From Hyaloperonospora brassicae (lineage: Eukaryota > Oomycota > Peronosporomycetes > Peronosporales > Peronosporaceae): a stretch of DNA of 64,000 nt. The translations under genes were made by a program, and so were the position numbers. Shown here one piece after another: positions 45,012 to 54,219 of this stretch (positions are counted from its first letter, which is position 1; every line of letters starts with the position of its first letter). Under the pieces are notes generated by a model. The model saw only the letters and a list, made by a program, of their open reading frames with translations, ran no database searches and had not been told where the DNA came from. The DNA lies in assembly GCA_947650285.1 (NCBI GenBank), contig CANTFL010000608.1, forward strand, positions 372,001 to 436,000. The letters run 5' to 3'.

Positions 45012-46022
45012 TCATTTCGATTCTAGCGTTGGCAACTGAGTTATCTCCGAAGTTAACTTCGGAGGCACAATGAGATCAAGCGTATAAGCGCCTACGCTTG
45101 ATCCGTCATTGACCGAGACGTTCAACGTCTCAATTTCTTCCTGGGAACTTGCTTCCACAGGTTGCTGAGGGCCTGATCCCTCAGAAAGTGACTCTTGAGG
45201 AATTCCTTCCTCAATTACGTGGGGACTTATTCCCTCGACGTCTTCCGACTGTGGCTGTGCAACCACAGTCAGGCATCGGTCCTATACGGTAGACTCTCCA
45301 GTCAACCTAGGATGTCCATGTTGCCCTTCGAAGGCAACATGTTTCTTCTGTCTAAGATGCTGCCCGCTAGGCATGCATCCATGTCCCGGTCCACTCGACT
45401 TATTCGAGTGGTGGACCTTCGGCGCAGCCTGTACTTCTACACAGCCGCCGGGAGCTTGCTCCACAGTGTAGTGATAAACTACACTGTGATCTTGTGCAGT
45501 CGTGCTAACGACCGTACCGCAAGTGAGGCCATCGCACTCACTCGCAGAACTACCACACGCTTGTGGGCGCTCCAAGATGTTCATCAGATGGCCATCTGAT
45601 GAACAAGTGGCAGGCATCTTCACGGATCGATGCTGCCAGCTCACTCTTGGCTCGTATCTTCTGAGCCAAGGTAATCTCAGGATGACATCAAATTTGTCAT
45701 CCAGATCTAGTACGATGAAGTCATCATCGTACTGTTCGCCCTCTAACGTGTAGTGGATTCCGACTACACGTTTATTAACGGTAATCGATGCGCCTGTTGC
45801 AAGGCGCACCGTCATCCTCGTGAGGGGAATATCGCGCTCAACGAACTTGAGCCTACAACCCTCTAGTGACTGACGACGAACAAAGTTGTTCGACGCCCCA
45901 CAGTCTACTAGGGCACGAAGTGACAAATCATTTGTCGCTTCCAACTTCATAGTGATGAACGAAACGTTATCACCAGGTGCAGAGACACACAATGATTGTG
46001 TATCTGGAGCAACTTTCGTCAA
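45012..46022 (-). pseudogene. Element A protease and connecting region
   Basis: The retropepsin-like domain has ALVDCGASNNFVRR as its active site, so the usual D-S/T-G is D-C-G, in both A and E1. The flap-side sequence MTVRLATGASITVNKR and FDVILRLPWLRRYEP (the LGxxWL-type block) are present. The connecting region carries TAG after GESTV (45282-45284) and TGA after LESK (45012-45014), both at the same place in E1. Whether these are lesions or recoding sites cannot be told from two copies. Confidence 0.8.
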
Positions 46023-46072
46023 GAGATTTGCAAATTCTCTTGAGGTTGCTGGAGCAGTAGGGCGCTCCGCCT

Positions 46073-47229
46073 CTACTGACCCCGATCATTTTTTGATGGT
46101 CCGTCTCGCTGTTGCGGTGTCGCAACAGCGCTGGACCCACGCCCATTGCCCGTCTTGACGAATGGTCGTCCATTTTGCTCAGTAATGTTTGGTACTGGGC
46201 GTGGAGCACTACCCTCATATGCGTAGTGCCCTAACTTCTGACAGCGATTGCACTTCTGCAATCGCTTGTTGTTTGAAGAGCGAAGTCTCTCGCTCTCAAC
46301 ATAGCAGAGGTCCATGGGTTCTGGACCTCCGATCTCTTGTCGTCTCGGTGGACGGTAAGAGTTTGAGCTAGCATGAGCCTGTCTCAGGCTTAAGTCTTCC
46401 TGTTCCGCGGCTGATATCGCATCTTCCAGCGTATTCAGCTCTCAAGGCGGAACAGGTGGCTCCTGACGGGCCCTTCTGCGAGCCCTTGCATGAATACCGT
46501 AATCAACGTGTGTTCATGAACTGGGTTAGCAGTTGTACTACTCGCAAGGATTCGTATATGTTGGGCGTAATCGTGAACATCACGCTTACCCTGCTTGAGT
46601 TTCAGTAGCTCTCAACGAGCTCTGAACTCAGCACGTGGCGGCTCAAACGTTTGTCTGAGCCGGGACTTGAAGTCATCTAGCAACCTAAACATATGTGGGT
46701 GCTACTCTCGAGTCCCAGGGACCAAGTTTTGGCACGCCCTGCCAAGTGGGTCTGAGCAAATGTGAGTTTCATTAGCTCATCTTCGACGCGACGAGCCCTT
46801 AAGGCTCTGTCGAGTTCGACAAAGTACAGTAACAGGGAGTCTTCCGGGACTCCACTGTATTTGGAGATGTCAACTTTCATGACTTCGGGATGACGCGCAT
46901 GTGCCGTCCCGCCCACAGCAGCATGGAATTACTGCTGTCTCAACAGCTCTGTCTGTTGAGAACCGAGTTCTCTCAACTGCTCGGCCTATTGAGAGCCTTG
47001 CTGGTGAAGCAAGGCTACTTTCCTTTCTTTCGGCGACAAGTTCATTTTATATGAACTTGGCTATAGCGGCATGTTGTTGGTCTCTGTCTAGAGACTCCAA
47101 CATGGCGCTAATGGCGAACTCGCCTACGGTAGAACTCATTCGTTCTACCGCACCCCATTCGATGTCGCTCGAATGGTTAAACCCTTCACGCGTGGCGTGA
47201 AAAGTCTCTTCATCATCCAACATGTTCAT
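46073..47229 (-). pseudogene. Element A gag, broken
   Basis: Minus-strand pieces in order: N-terminal EETFHATREGFNHSS and LESLDRDQQHAAIAKFI (47229-47047), capsid-like VDISKYSGVPEDSLLLYFVE and AGRAKTWSLGLE (46916-46677), then HVHDYAQHIRILASS-type sequence and the zinc knuckle at 46252-46211, CNRCQKLGHYAYEG, whose last Cys is Gly. At least three frame changes occur. Confidence 0.8.
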
Positions 47230-47252
47230 GTTGGATACTGTGGTCCTTGGAA

Positions 47253-47271
47253 GGACTACAAAGTGCTACCA
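47253..47271 (-). promoter_or_regulatory. Element A primer-binding site
   Basis: Minus strand TGGTAGCACTTTGTAGTCC, two bases after the 5' LTR. The first eight bases are complementary to the UGCUACCA end of initiator tRNA-Met. Near-identical sites occur in B1 and B2. Confidence 0.75.
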
Positions 47272-47273
47272 GG

Positions 47274-47665
47274 TGTAACGGGGCACACCCTTGCGTGAAC
47301 TTAACGCAAGGGTTTTGGTGCCCCGACAGACGTACACAAGGCAAGCGAGGAAGCGTAGATAAGGGAAAAGTAAAACTGTTGTGTTAATATAAGTAAGTCT
47401 TATGTTACTGTCTCTCTGTTTAACCTGACTTTATTATGTTAATCTAACTGAGTGTATGGTGACGTCTCGTCACCACTCATTGCGCGCGTCCTGCGGCGAT
47501 TGGTGGGTTGATATCGTCAAGATATCAACCAATGAGCAGACCCTTTGGCCGACCCTTCAATATCACCACTTTGGTGATATTGTTCAAAGAATATTCAAGT
47601 TAATATTCTTTATTGTCATTGTTTCTTTAAAGTGACAATTCCATGTAATGGGCTGCCCCGTTACA
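47274..47665 (-). repeat. LTR of element A, right (5' LTR relative to pol)
   Basis: Runs from TGTAACGGGG to CCCCGTTACA. Perfect hairpins lie at 47288-47312 (CCCTTGCGT / ACGCAAGGG) and 47558-47582 (CAATATCACC / GGTGATATTG). Confidence 0.92.
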
Positions 47666-47670
47666 CCTTA

Positions 47671-49921
47671 CACTTGATTCCGTCGCTAGTGCTAAATCGT
47701 CGCATATATAGCCCCATCGATTGACCAGCGTTGGTCATCACCGATTCTTCTTCAGACATCTCGCCAGGCTCATCCATTGTTGCTTCTTCTACGGCCAGAT
47801 CACTAGTGTCACCAGATTCATTTATATTTCTGTGGGCAGAGTCGGATGTATCACGATCATCGACTGGTACTGTACAACCACTGTCTTGTGCATCCGTGTC
47901 TCTTGCATCGGTTTATATGTGGCTCATGCTTTCTGCGTCTTCAACAATGCTTTCCAGTTCTTTGTCACTTATAACGTATTGGCTATCCTTAATGCTTGCT
48001 TCGACATCGCTGTCGTTTTCCGTGGGTGTGTATTTGGTGGTGTGGCGGTCGTGATAAAAACTTTCCAATAACGCGAATGTCAGGTACAAATTTCCGCGTA
48101 CGTTCATCTGGAAAGTAGATCCTGCAACCCAATACATCTTCCACATCCCCCAAACTTTATCCGAGTTTTGACATGACAGTTGAGGTTGTGACGCCGTGCG
48201 TCGACTTGATCGTGCAATTACACCAAATAACCAAATTTGCGAAGACGACGAATGTCTGTCCACTATCCAAACATCTATTCATACGGTGTGCTATTACACC
48301 CTCGAGTAAATGTCCGGTTCCTGATACAAACTGAGCATTGGAACGCATCAGTCCAAAACAGACGGGGCATTCCTATGTGCTCCAACGTTGCGCACGTCAT
48401 CTATCAATGTTCTGTGCACACGTTTGCAGGGGTTCTGTTACGAATTGACAGGTCCAACCTATACGTGCTCGATGCCTCTATCTTTCAATCATAGTTTATA
48501 CTGTGCACTGGCGAATTTTTAGCCTTTATTCGTTATCAACTGGCGAACCAGAAAATCGATCGTCTTTCCGTCAAGATATTTGGTTGCATGGCGAACAAAT
48601 TTTCGTTCAGCCCAAGCAAAGTACTGTGTCAGCGATGCGGACACTGCATGTAATGCTTTTATTCGCAGCACATACGTAACAACAAACATGCTGTATGCAT
48701 CCATGATCACTAATACTGCACCAATGTGCATGTCACTATTAACGCGTGACATCAGCAAATCTGCATATACGAGCTGGTTGAGCTGCACAATTTGTCTGTT
48801 CAGCTTCTTGAAAAGCTTACTACTTGCTTTGTCAATTGTCACATCTCGCAATCACGTACACCATGTACCGATAGCATCATTCCGTCAACACGCTTTCGAT
48901 CCACCATATTTTAATGTACTGAGGGCATATATGGACGAAACTCTTCTGCCATGATTGCAAATCGGCAACACCGTCTCGATCCGTATGGTTTATCGTGCGT
49001 GTTTCTGAGTTTGATTTGTTCTTGTCACCTACTGGAACTTGTCCCTCGAATATCCATACTGCTCCGACTTTGTCATCTTGAGCCAACGACACATTACTTT
49101 TCAGAGTAGTGAAGCGGTACGCATTGTAGTCCTACTCTCTGACTTGAATTTATCGTCAGGCGCACTCTTCATCGATAAAAGCAAATTACTTATGCCAGAA
49201 ACGAGTAGCACGTCGTCGATCACAGTATGCACTGTCTTTCCAGCGACAGACGTCTCGGGTAAGATCGTTCTCACTCCGAATGGCTGCTCCGTAAAGCTGG
49301 GTGCAATTCCACGCACAGTTGATTCGTAGCTCGAAAGCTTTCGATCGCGAATAAAGTACCGCTTGTATTCGACCACATGTGTGTTTGAAATTCAGTGTCA
49401 ATATACCACTTCTACATCCCAAAAGCATTGACCACTTGCTCATCGTCATTTAGAGCTTCGTCCACGTAATTCCATGGTTGACACGTCTTGATCTGCTTTA
49501 GATGTCGCAATCACGTCACGCTGCCTGAAGCTCGTTGTCATAATCCGCTTGCATTCCCGGCGAGCGACACTTTTAAAGTGTCCATTTTGGACCTTTACTA
49601 CCTTTGTCATGTATTCACGATCTGAATAATCCCTCTACAGATGCTCACTAGTGCCGAATAAGTAACACCTCTTCTTGTTGTCGTTCGTCTTTAAGTTTCC
49701 ATTGTACACATCAGTATTGAATCCTTTGCTATCCATAATATGAATTGTTTTCTTGTCGCGTTGACGGTCCACGTCTTTCCATTTTACGCCCATACCCATA
49801 AAAGCACCGTTACCAAAATCGCCTATAGTCTCTTCATGAGGAGCGGTGGCTGTGCGAACGAGTTCGCAAATTTTATCCGGACTGCAACCTGCTGAGTCAC
49901 TTGTAAACCCTACAGTCTGCC
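47671..49921 (-). pseudogene. Ty1/copia gag, protease and integrase (N-terminal half of the split element)
   Basis: Minus strand, right to left. The gag remnant (about 49920-49635) has a degraded knuckle CYLFGTSEHL. The protease and pre-integrase region is at 49376-49101 (FGVRTILPETSVAGKTVHTV, DDVLLVSGISNLLLS). The integrase core at 48851-48519 reads QLVYADLLM, GAVLVIMDAYSMFVVTYVL and LVRQLITNKG. The acidic region 48263-47750 is typical of the stretch before copia RT. It continues beyond element A at 39745. Stops and frameshifts are abundant. The 5' end is cut by the solo LTR at 49922, and no copia LTR was found. Confidence 0.8.
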
Positions 49922-50381
49922 TGAAACGGGGCACGCTCTTGCTCAGATAACTGAGCAAGACCTTGTACTGATAACAATACAAGGTTGCGTACTCTCGACG
50001 TCACGCACACGTGGCGTTGAGGAAGTACGAGGAAGTAAACAGAACTCGCAAGCTCTGTTTAAGGTGTAAGTAGAACTGTATTTGATATAGTTAATAAAAT
50101 TACCTTTGTCTTAATCTAACTATGTTATACTACAAGTCCCTATGTTGGTTTCTTGCTCACCACCCATTGCGCGCGTCTAGCAGCAATTGGTGGTTAGTCT
50201 GGTTGATCTATTGTGTAAATCAGTCAGCCAGTGGAGCACCCCAAGAATGTTGTCCCTGAAGGCAACATTCAATCAACATCACCTCTTCTTGAGTGATGTT
50301 GATTGAATATTATCAAAAATGATAATATTCAAAAATTGGAACATTAGTACCGATTTCATGTAACGGGCTCACCCCATTACA
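49922..50381 (-). repeat. Solo gypsy LTR bordering copia gag
   Basis: Runs from TGAAACGGGG to CCCCATTACA, 460 bp, same subfamily as the right LTR of E1. Strong dyads: 49937-49960 (TCTTGCTCAG / CTGAGCAAGA), 50267-50308 (16-bp arms ATTCAATCAACATCAC) and 50305-50330 (GAATATTATCA / TGATAATATTC). The flanks CTGCC and GGTGG are not a duplication, so the insertion may have been rearranged. Confidence 0.87.
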
Positions 50382-51129
50382 GGTGGTCCGGAGGTCGAAG
50401 ATGCACAAGGCGAAGTGTATAGCGTTATGCATGGCGGTATGGCAGTCGCCGCCAGTTTCTATATAGGTGACGAAATTGCAACGGACCTAAGGCCGCGCGG
50501 CACAGGCGTGCCATGAGGCGCGTGTCCAACATGCTAGCTACTAGAGATGTTGCGCTATGTGCAATCCGCTACAGCGTGCTGCGCAAACGATATCTTGCCA
50601 TCAGATGTCTTTATGCCGCTCGTATGATAACTGGCTGATATGATGGCGGTTGATATGCGCTTTTCGTCGGCATAGAGACCTCACAAGCGCAACGTGGCAT
50701 TACGGTGAATTTGTCTGTGATTGCAATCTGTGTCCACTTGTTGATCCCACTCACAATCCGACGAGCAACTGCGTCCATAAACAAACGACAGCAGCAAAAA
50801 AAGGCTCGCTATAATGAGACATGTGTTATTTTGGGATCGCTATGTCGCTATCCGTGCGCACACCAAAATAAACCAATTCCACACCAAATATACATAAACA
50901 AGTCAAACATTGGGTGGCGCAAAACTCGACTGTTCCGTCAACGAGCTGTCTGTCTCGAGCTGCGGCGCGCTTCCCACGTACGTGACGACCACCATGCGAT
51001 GCTCTTCTTCTTCTTCCTCCCTCTCTCCTCTTTGTAAATCAGTTTGTTTTGCTGTCGAATGTATTTATCTCTTGTTTACAGCAGAGCACACGATACTGTT
51101 TTCGGCATTCGTTTTCTTTCGTTTCTAGA
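50382..51129. other. Upstream region of exportin-T
   Basis: No gene is recognised. The last 130 bases hold pyrimidine-rich tracts (CTTCTTCTTCTTCC near 51004) and are likely promoter and 5' UTR. YAG sites at about 51080 (TTTACAG) and 51128 (TTTCTAG) could be splice acceptors of a 5' UTR intron, but this is not demonstrated. Confidence 0.5.
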
Positions 51130-54100
51130 ATGGACATCGCCGAGTTTGAACGCGCTGTTATTACTGCGTTTCAGTATGCTGCATACAGCAGTACGAGTCC
51201 GCAGTCACGGACGCTCAAGTTACAGGCTGAAAGCTATTGTGCTGCCGTGAAGAGCCAAGCGAACGGCTGGCAGGCCGAACTTCAGCTCTTTGAGCACTCA
51301 GAGCACGAGCAAGTCAAGTTCTATGCGCTCCAGGCACTACAAGAATCGTTGGTCAATGGAGTCGATGACGTCGTGGCTGTGGATGTGCGGAGCAAGCTGT
51401 TGCTTTGGCTGCAGAATCACGTGGCTTACGTGGAGAGCAAAGCACCGTATCTCAAGACAAAGCTGGCCATCGTTATCACGCTACTTATCAAAAGAGATTA
51501 CCCGGAACGATGGGCAACAGCTTTCACAGAGCTGCTTGCTTTGCTGCCGCAGGGCGCATCAATGGTTGAGATGTACTTTCGCATCTTGTTGGCAATAAAC
51601 GAGGAGATTGTCGAGTTCGAACCTCAAAGAACGCAGCAAGATGCTGCTCATAATATGAAGATCAAAGACGCCATGCGTGAAGGACCGTGCATGCGGGAAA
51701 GCTTTGACGTTATCTCGCGTGTGTTGGTGAATGCTGACGCGAGTAAAACCATGTGTGAGCTGAGTGCCAGTGCGCTCGAAACGCTCAAAAGCTACATCAG
51801 CTGGGTTGATATCGGTCTTGTGGTAAATGACACGCTCTGGCCACTGTTGGTCAAGTTGCTGCGTGAAAGTGAAGAATTACGCTGCCAAGCAGCCAACTGT
51901 GTGTTCGAGGTCATTGACAAAGGGATGACACCGGAGAAGAAACTTGCGATGCTGCAGCAATTACAAATATTGGAAATGCTGGCGGCACTGCCTATTCGTG
52001 AGGATGACGAGTTTGCAGAGGAGATAGGTGAGGTCATTAACGCAGTTGGTGTGGAGCTCTTGACGTGCATTGACGCCTTCCGCCATACGTGTCAGCCTGA
52101 GTTACTGCAGGCAGCCGGCAACATGCTTCGACTATTGATGCCGCTCGTATGGGAGCTTTTTGCGCATGAGTCAAAGGATGTGTCGGAAGAAGTCTTTGAG
52201 ATTGTGAACGCGATTGGTGGTCCGATGCTTCGCACTGAGACGCAGGCGGCTGGCAAGCTCCAGATTGAGGCAGAAGTGTTCCGACCCTCAGAATACATCC
52301 CGCAGATTCTGAATGGTATTTACCGACAAACCCGGTTCCATGAAGACTCGGATTCGGATGCCGCAGAGTTTGAAGAGTACCGACGCAGTTTGTACACCAT
52401 TTTTCTCAACATTGTGCGCCAGCGACCGCATGATACGCTTGCCTTTCTGACAAACCTGGCCCAAGGTCTGCCTGGACACTTTGGTGAGATCGATCCGCGG
52501 GATCTGGAGAGCTTCCTGTCGCTTGTGTATCGATTTAAGGAAGGAATCACACCTTTGAAAGGCTTGGCCGCCTCATTTAACGAACCAACGAGTCCTCTAT
52601 CTATCATGATCGTACAGATTCATCGGAGTATGCTGTCAGCATCCGCTGGTGCTATACCACTGCATCCGTCTGTATTGCTTTCGTATTATGATATAGCTGT
52701 ACGGTACAGCAAAGTGCTGCAGGTTGAATCAGTACTCACACCGGCAGTACTCGACATGATGTTTGGCTCATTTGGACTTTCTCATCCGGCTGCTCGGGTT
52801 CGCTCTCGAGTATGCTATCTATGCCTGCGCCTTGTAAAGGCACTCGGTGCCTCGGTCAATCCTCACGCATCCAGTATTTTGACCGCGCTGCAGCCGTGCC
52901 TTGCGATTGTCAATGAGCGTGATGGTAACAATAGCCAGCACACGTCAACGTACCTGACTCACGATGACCAGCTGTACCTCTTCGAACTTGCCGGTCAAAT
53001 TATCGCTTCACTTGTGGTACCCGCACAGGAGACGGGTATGGACGCCAAGCAGCTTCGATATCGGTACACGATCGCTGTGCTGGACCCACTGCTGCATGGA
53101 TTGGATATAACGCTGCAAGAGGTGACACAAGGCACGTTGACTGACGAAGAGTTAGCTAGTGAACACTGCGCCGTTTATCTTAACGCAATTGCTCACGTGC
53201 TTAAGGCGTTCAAAGGTACTGAGTGCATAGAAAATCAGCAGGAAACGTTTACACAAGTGCTCACAGCTTCGGCTTGCGTGCTACGCGCGCTCGCCCACAT
53301 CCCACGTGTGCGCTCCAAGGTGATTTTCATGCTGCACCGACTGGCTTCTGTGCTGGACCGTGAACATTTTCTGGGCAACGTAGAAGAGCATTTGCAAACG
53401 CTTATGATGAGCTGTGAGCAGGCCGAAGTTGTTGAGATTGTGCAGCTTCTTGACCAACTTATTATCAAGTACAAGCAGGCTCTAGGCGGATTTCTTGACA
53501 AAACGACGCTGCCATTTGTGCGGCACTTGTGCGCTTTGATGCCGCAACGAAGCGCTCTGGCGAATGCTGAGACCAAGGATGCTCCGCAGCTCGAGCGCGA
53601 AGCCACGCAGAAATACTTGTACACATTCTTGCTGCATCTGGTCACGCACGGCCTAGACGCCGTGTTGATCAGCGCACAAAACGTTGCCCAGCTGGACAAC
53701 ATGTTGTGTCTCGTACTGGAGGGTTGCGCAGAGGTACAGGACGCCAACATCAATCGTGCATGCTTTTCGATTGGAAGCATGTTGGCTGAACGCTGGATCA
53801 GCAATGGGAATGCTCTTTCTCCGGCAAGTGAAGCGTCGGGTGCAGCAACTGTAGCCACGTCGGCGGCATCGGTGGCTCTGCGTGCTGAACTCCACGCCGA
53901 GCTGTCGGCCGAAGGAAGGGCTCGGTTCACGCAGATTGTAGTGCAGGACTTCACTCGAGCCATGTTTACCGTAACGAAGCTGCGTCACTTTGACGTGGAC
54001 GAAATGCAGACGATGCTGGCTGTCAAAGAGATTGTGAACATGCAGGCCGTGCTGGTGGTCTCTCTAGGGATCGAGTACTTGACGTACCTGCGTGACATAT

Positions 54101-54219
54101 TCCTGCCATCCATCGGCTGTCCTACTGAGCTAGCCGGGACGTACACGGAGCAGGTTGCCACTGGAGACCGCAAGAAAATCCAAGCAGCGTACAAAGCTTT
54201 GGTAAGCCGGATGAAGTAG
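51130..54219 (+). CDS. XPOT: Exportin-T, tRNA nuclear export receptor
   Basis: A single exon of 1029 residues, close to the length of human and plant exportin-T. The ATG at 51130 is chosen because MDIAEFERAV starts the family-like sequence. The frame is open 27 codons further up, but without ATG. An N-terminal helical region leads into the exportin-1-like (XPO1) domain around residues 75-235, with KTKLAIVITLLIKRDYPERW, VEMYFRILLAINEEIV and IKDAMRE, blocks characteristic of exportin-T. HEAT-like helices fill the rest, and the C-terminal segment TYLRDIFLPSIGCPTE is also typical. With RanGTP it would bind mature tRNAs in the nucleus and carry them through the pore. The frame is intact. Its right neighbour is 3 kb away, and transposon remains press close on its left. 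Confidence 0.92.
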   Translation: MDIAEFERAVITAFQYAAYSSTSPQSRTLKLQAESYCAAVKSQANGWQAELQLFEHSEHEQVKFYALQALQESLVNGVDDVVAVDVRSKLLLWLQNHVAYVESKAPYLKTKLAIVITLLIKRDYPERWATAFTELLALLPQGASMVEMYFRILLAINEEIVEFEPQRTQQDAAHNMKIKDAMREGPCMRESFDVISRVLVNADASKTMCELSASALETLKSYISWVDIGLVVNDTLWPLLVKLLRESEELRCQAANCVFEVIDKGMTPEKKLAMLQQLQILEMLAALPIREDDEFAEEIGEVINAVGVELLTCIDAFRHTCQPELLQAAGNMLRLLMPLVWELFAHESKDVSEEVFEIVNAIGGPMLRTETQAAGKLQIEAEVFRPSEYIPQILNGIYRQTRFHEDSDSDAAEFEEYRRSLYTIFLNIVRQRPHDTLAFLTNLAQGLPGHFGEIDPRDLESFLSLVYRFKEGITPLKGLAASFNEPTSPLSIMIVQIHRSMLSASAGAIPLHPSVLLSYYDIAVRYSKVLQVESVLTPAVLDMMFGSFGLSHPAARVRSRVCYLCLRLVKALGASVNPHASSILTALQPCLAIVNERDGNNSQHTSTYLTHDDQLYLFELAGQIIASLVVPAQETGMDAKQLRYRYTIAVLDPLLHGLDITLQEVTQGTLTDEELASEHCAVYLNAIAHVLKAFKGTECIENQQETFTQVLTASACVLRALAHIPRVRSKVIFMLHRLASVLDREHFLGNVEEHLQTLMMSCEQAEVVEIVQLLDQLIIKYKQALGGFLDKTTLPFVRHLCALMPQRSALANAETKDAPQLEREATQKYLYTFLLHLVTHGLDAVLISAQNVAQLDNMLCLVLEGCAEVQDANINRACFSIGSMLAERWISNGNALSPASEASGAATVATSAASVALRAELHAELSAEGRARFTQIVVQDFTRAMFTVTKLRHFDVDEMQTMLAVKEIVNMQAVLVVSLGIEYLTYLRDIFLPSIGCPTELAGTYTEQVATGDRKKIQAAYKALVSRMK

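Larger units (their letters stand above)
39751..47665 (-). mobile_element. Ty3/gypsy LTR retrotransposon A (chromodomain type), full length, nested in copia
   Basis: Two 392-bp LTRs differ at about 25 positions by eye (roughly 93% identical). On the minus strand, right to left, lie primer site, gag, protease, RT, RNase H, integrase, GPY/F and chromodomain. On the plus strand, between the pol end and the left LTR, lies the antisense ORF. The flanks CTTTA (39746-39750) and CCTTA (47666-47670) match at four of five bases and are a probable target duplication. Copia integrase lies to the right and copia RT to the left, so A inserted into that copia copy. It is a sibling of E1. Confidence 0.92.

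Noticed and set aside
53235..53963. Minus-strand ORF of 242 codons
   Set aside because: Shadow of exportin-T; Ser/Arg/Cys-rich composition typical of antisense reading.
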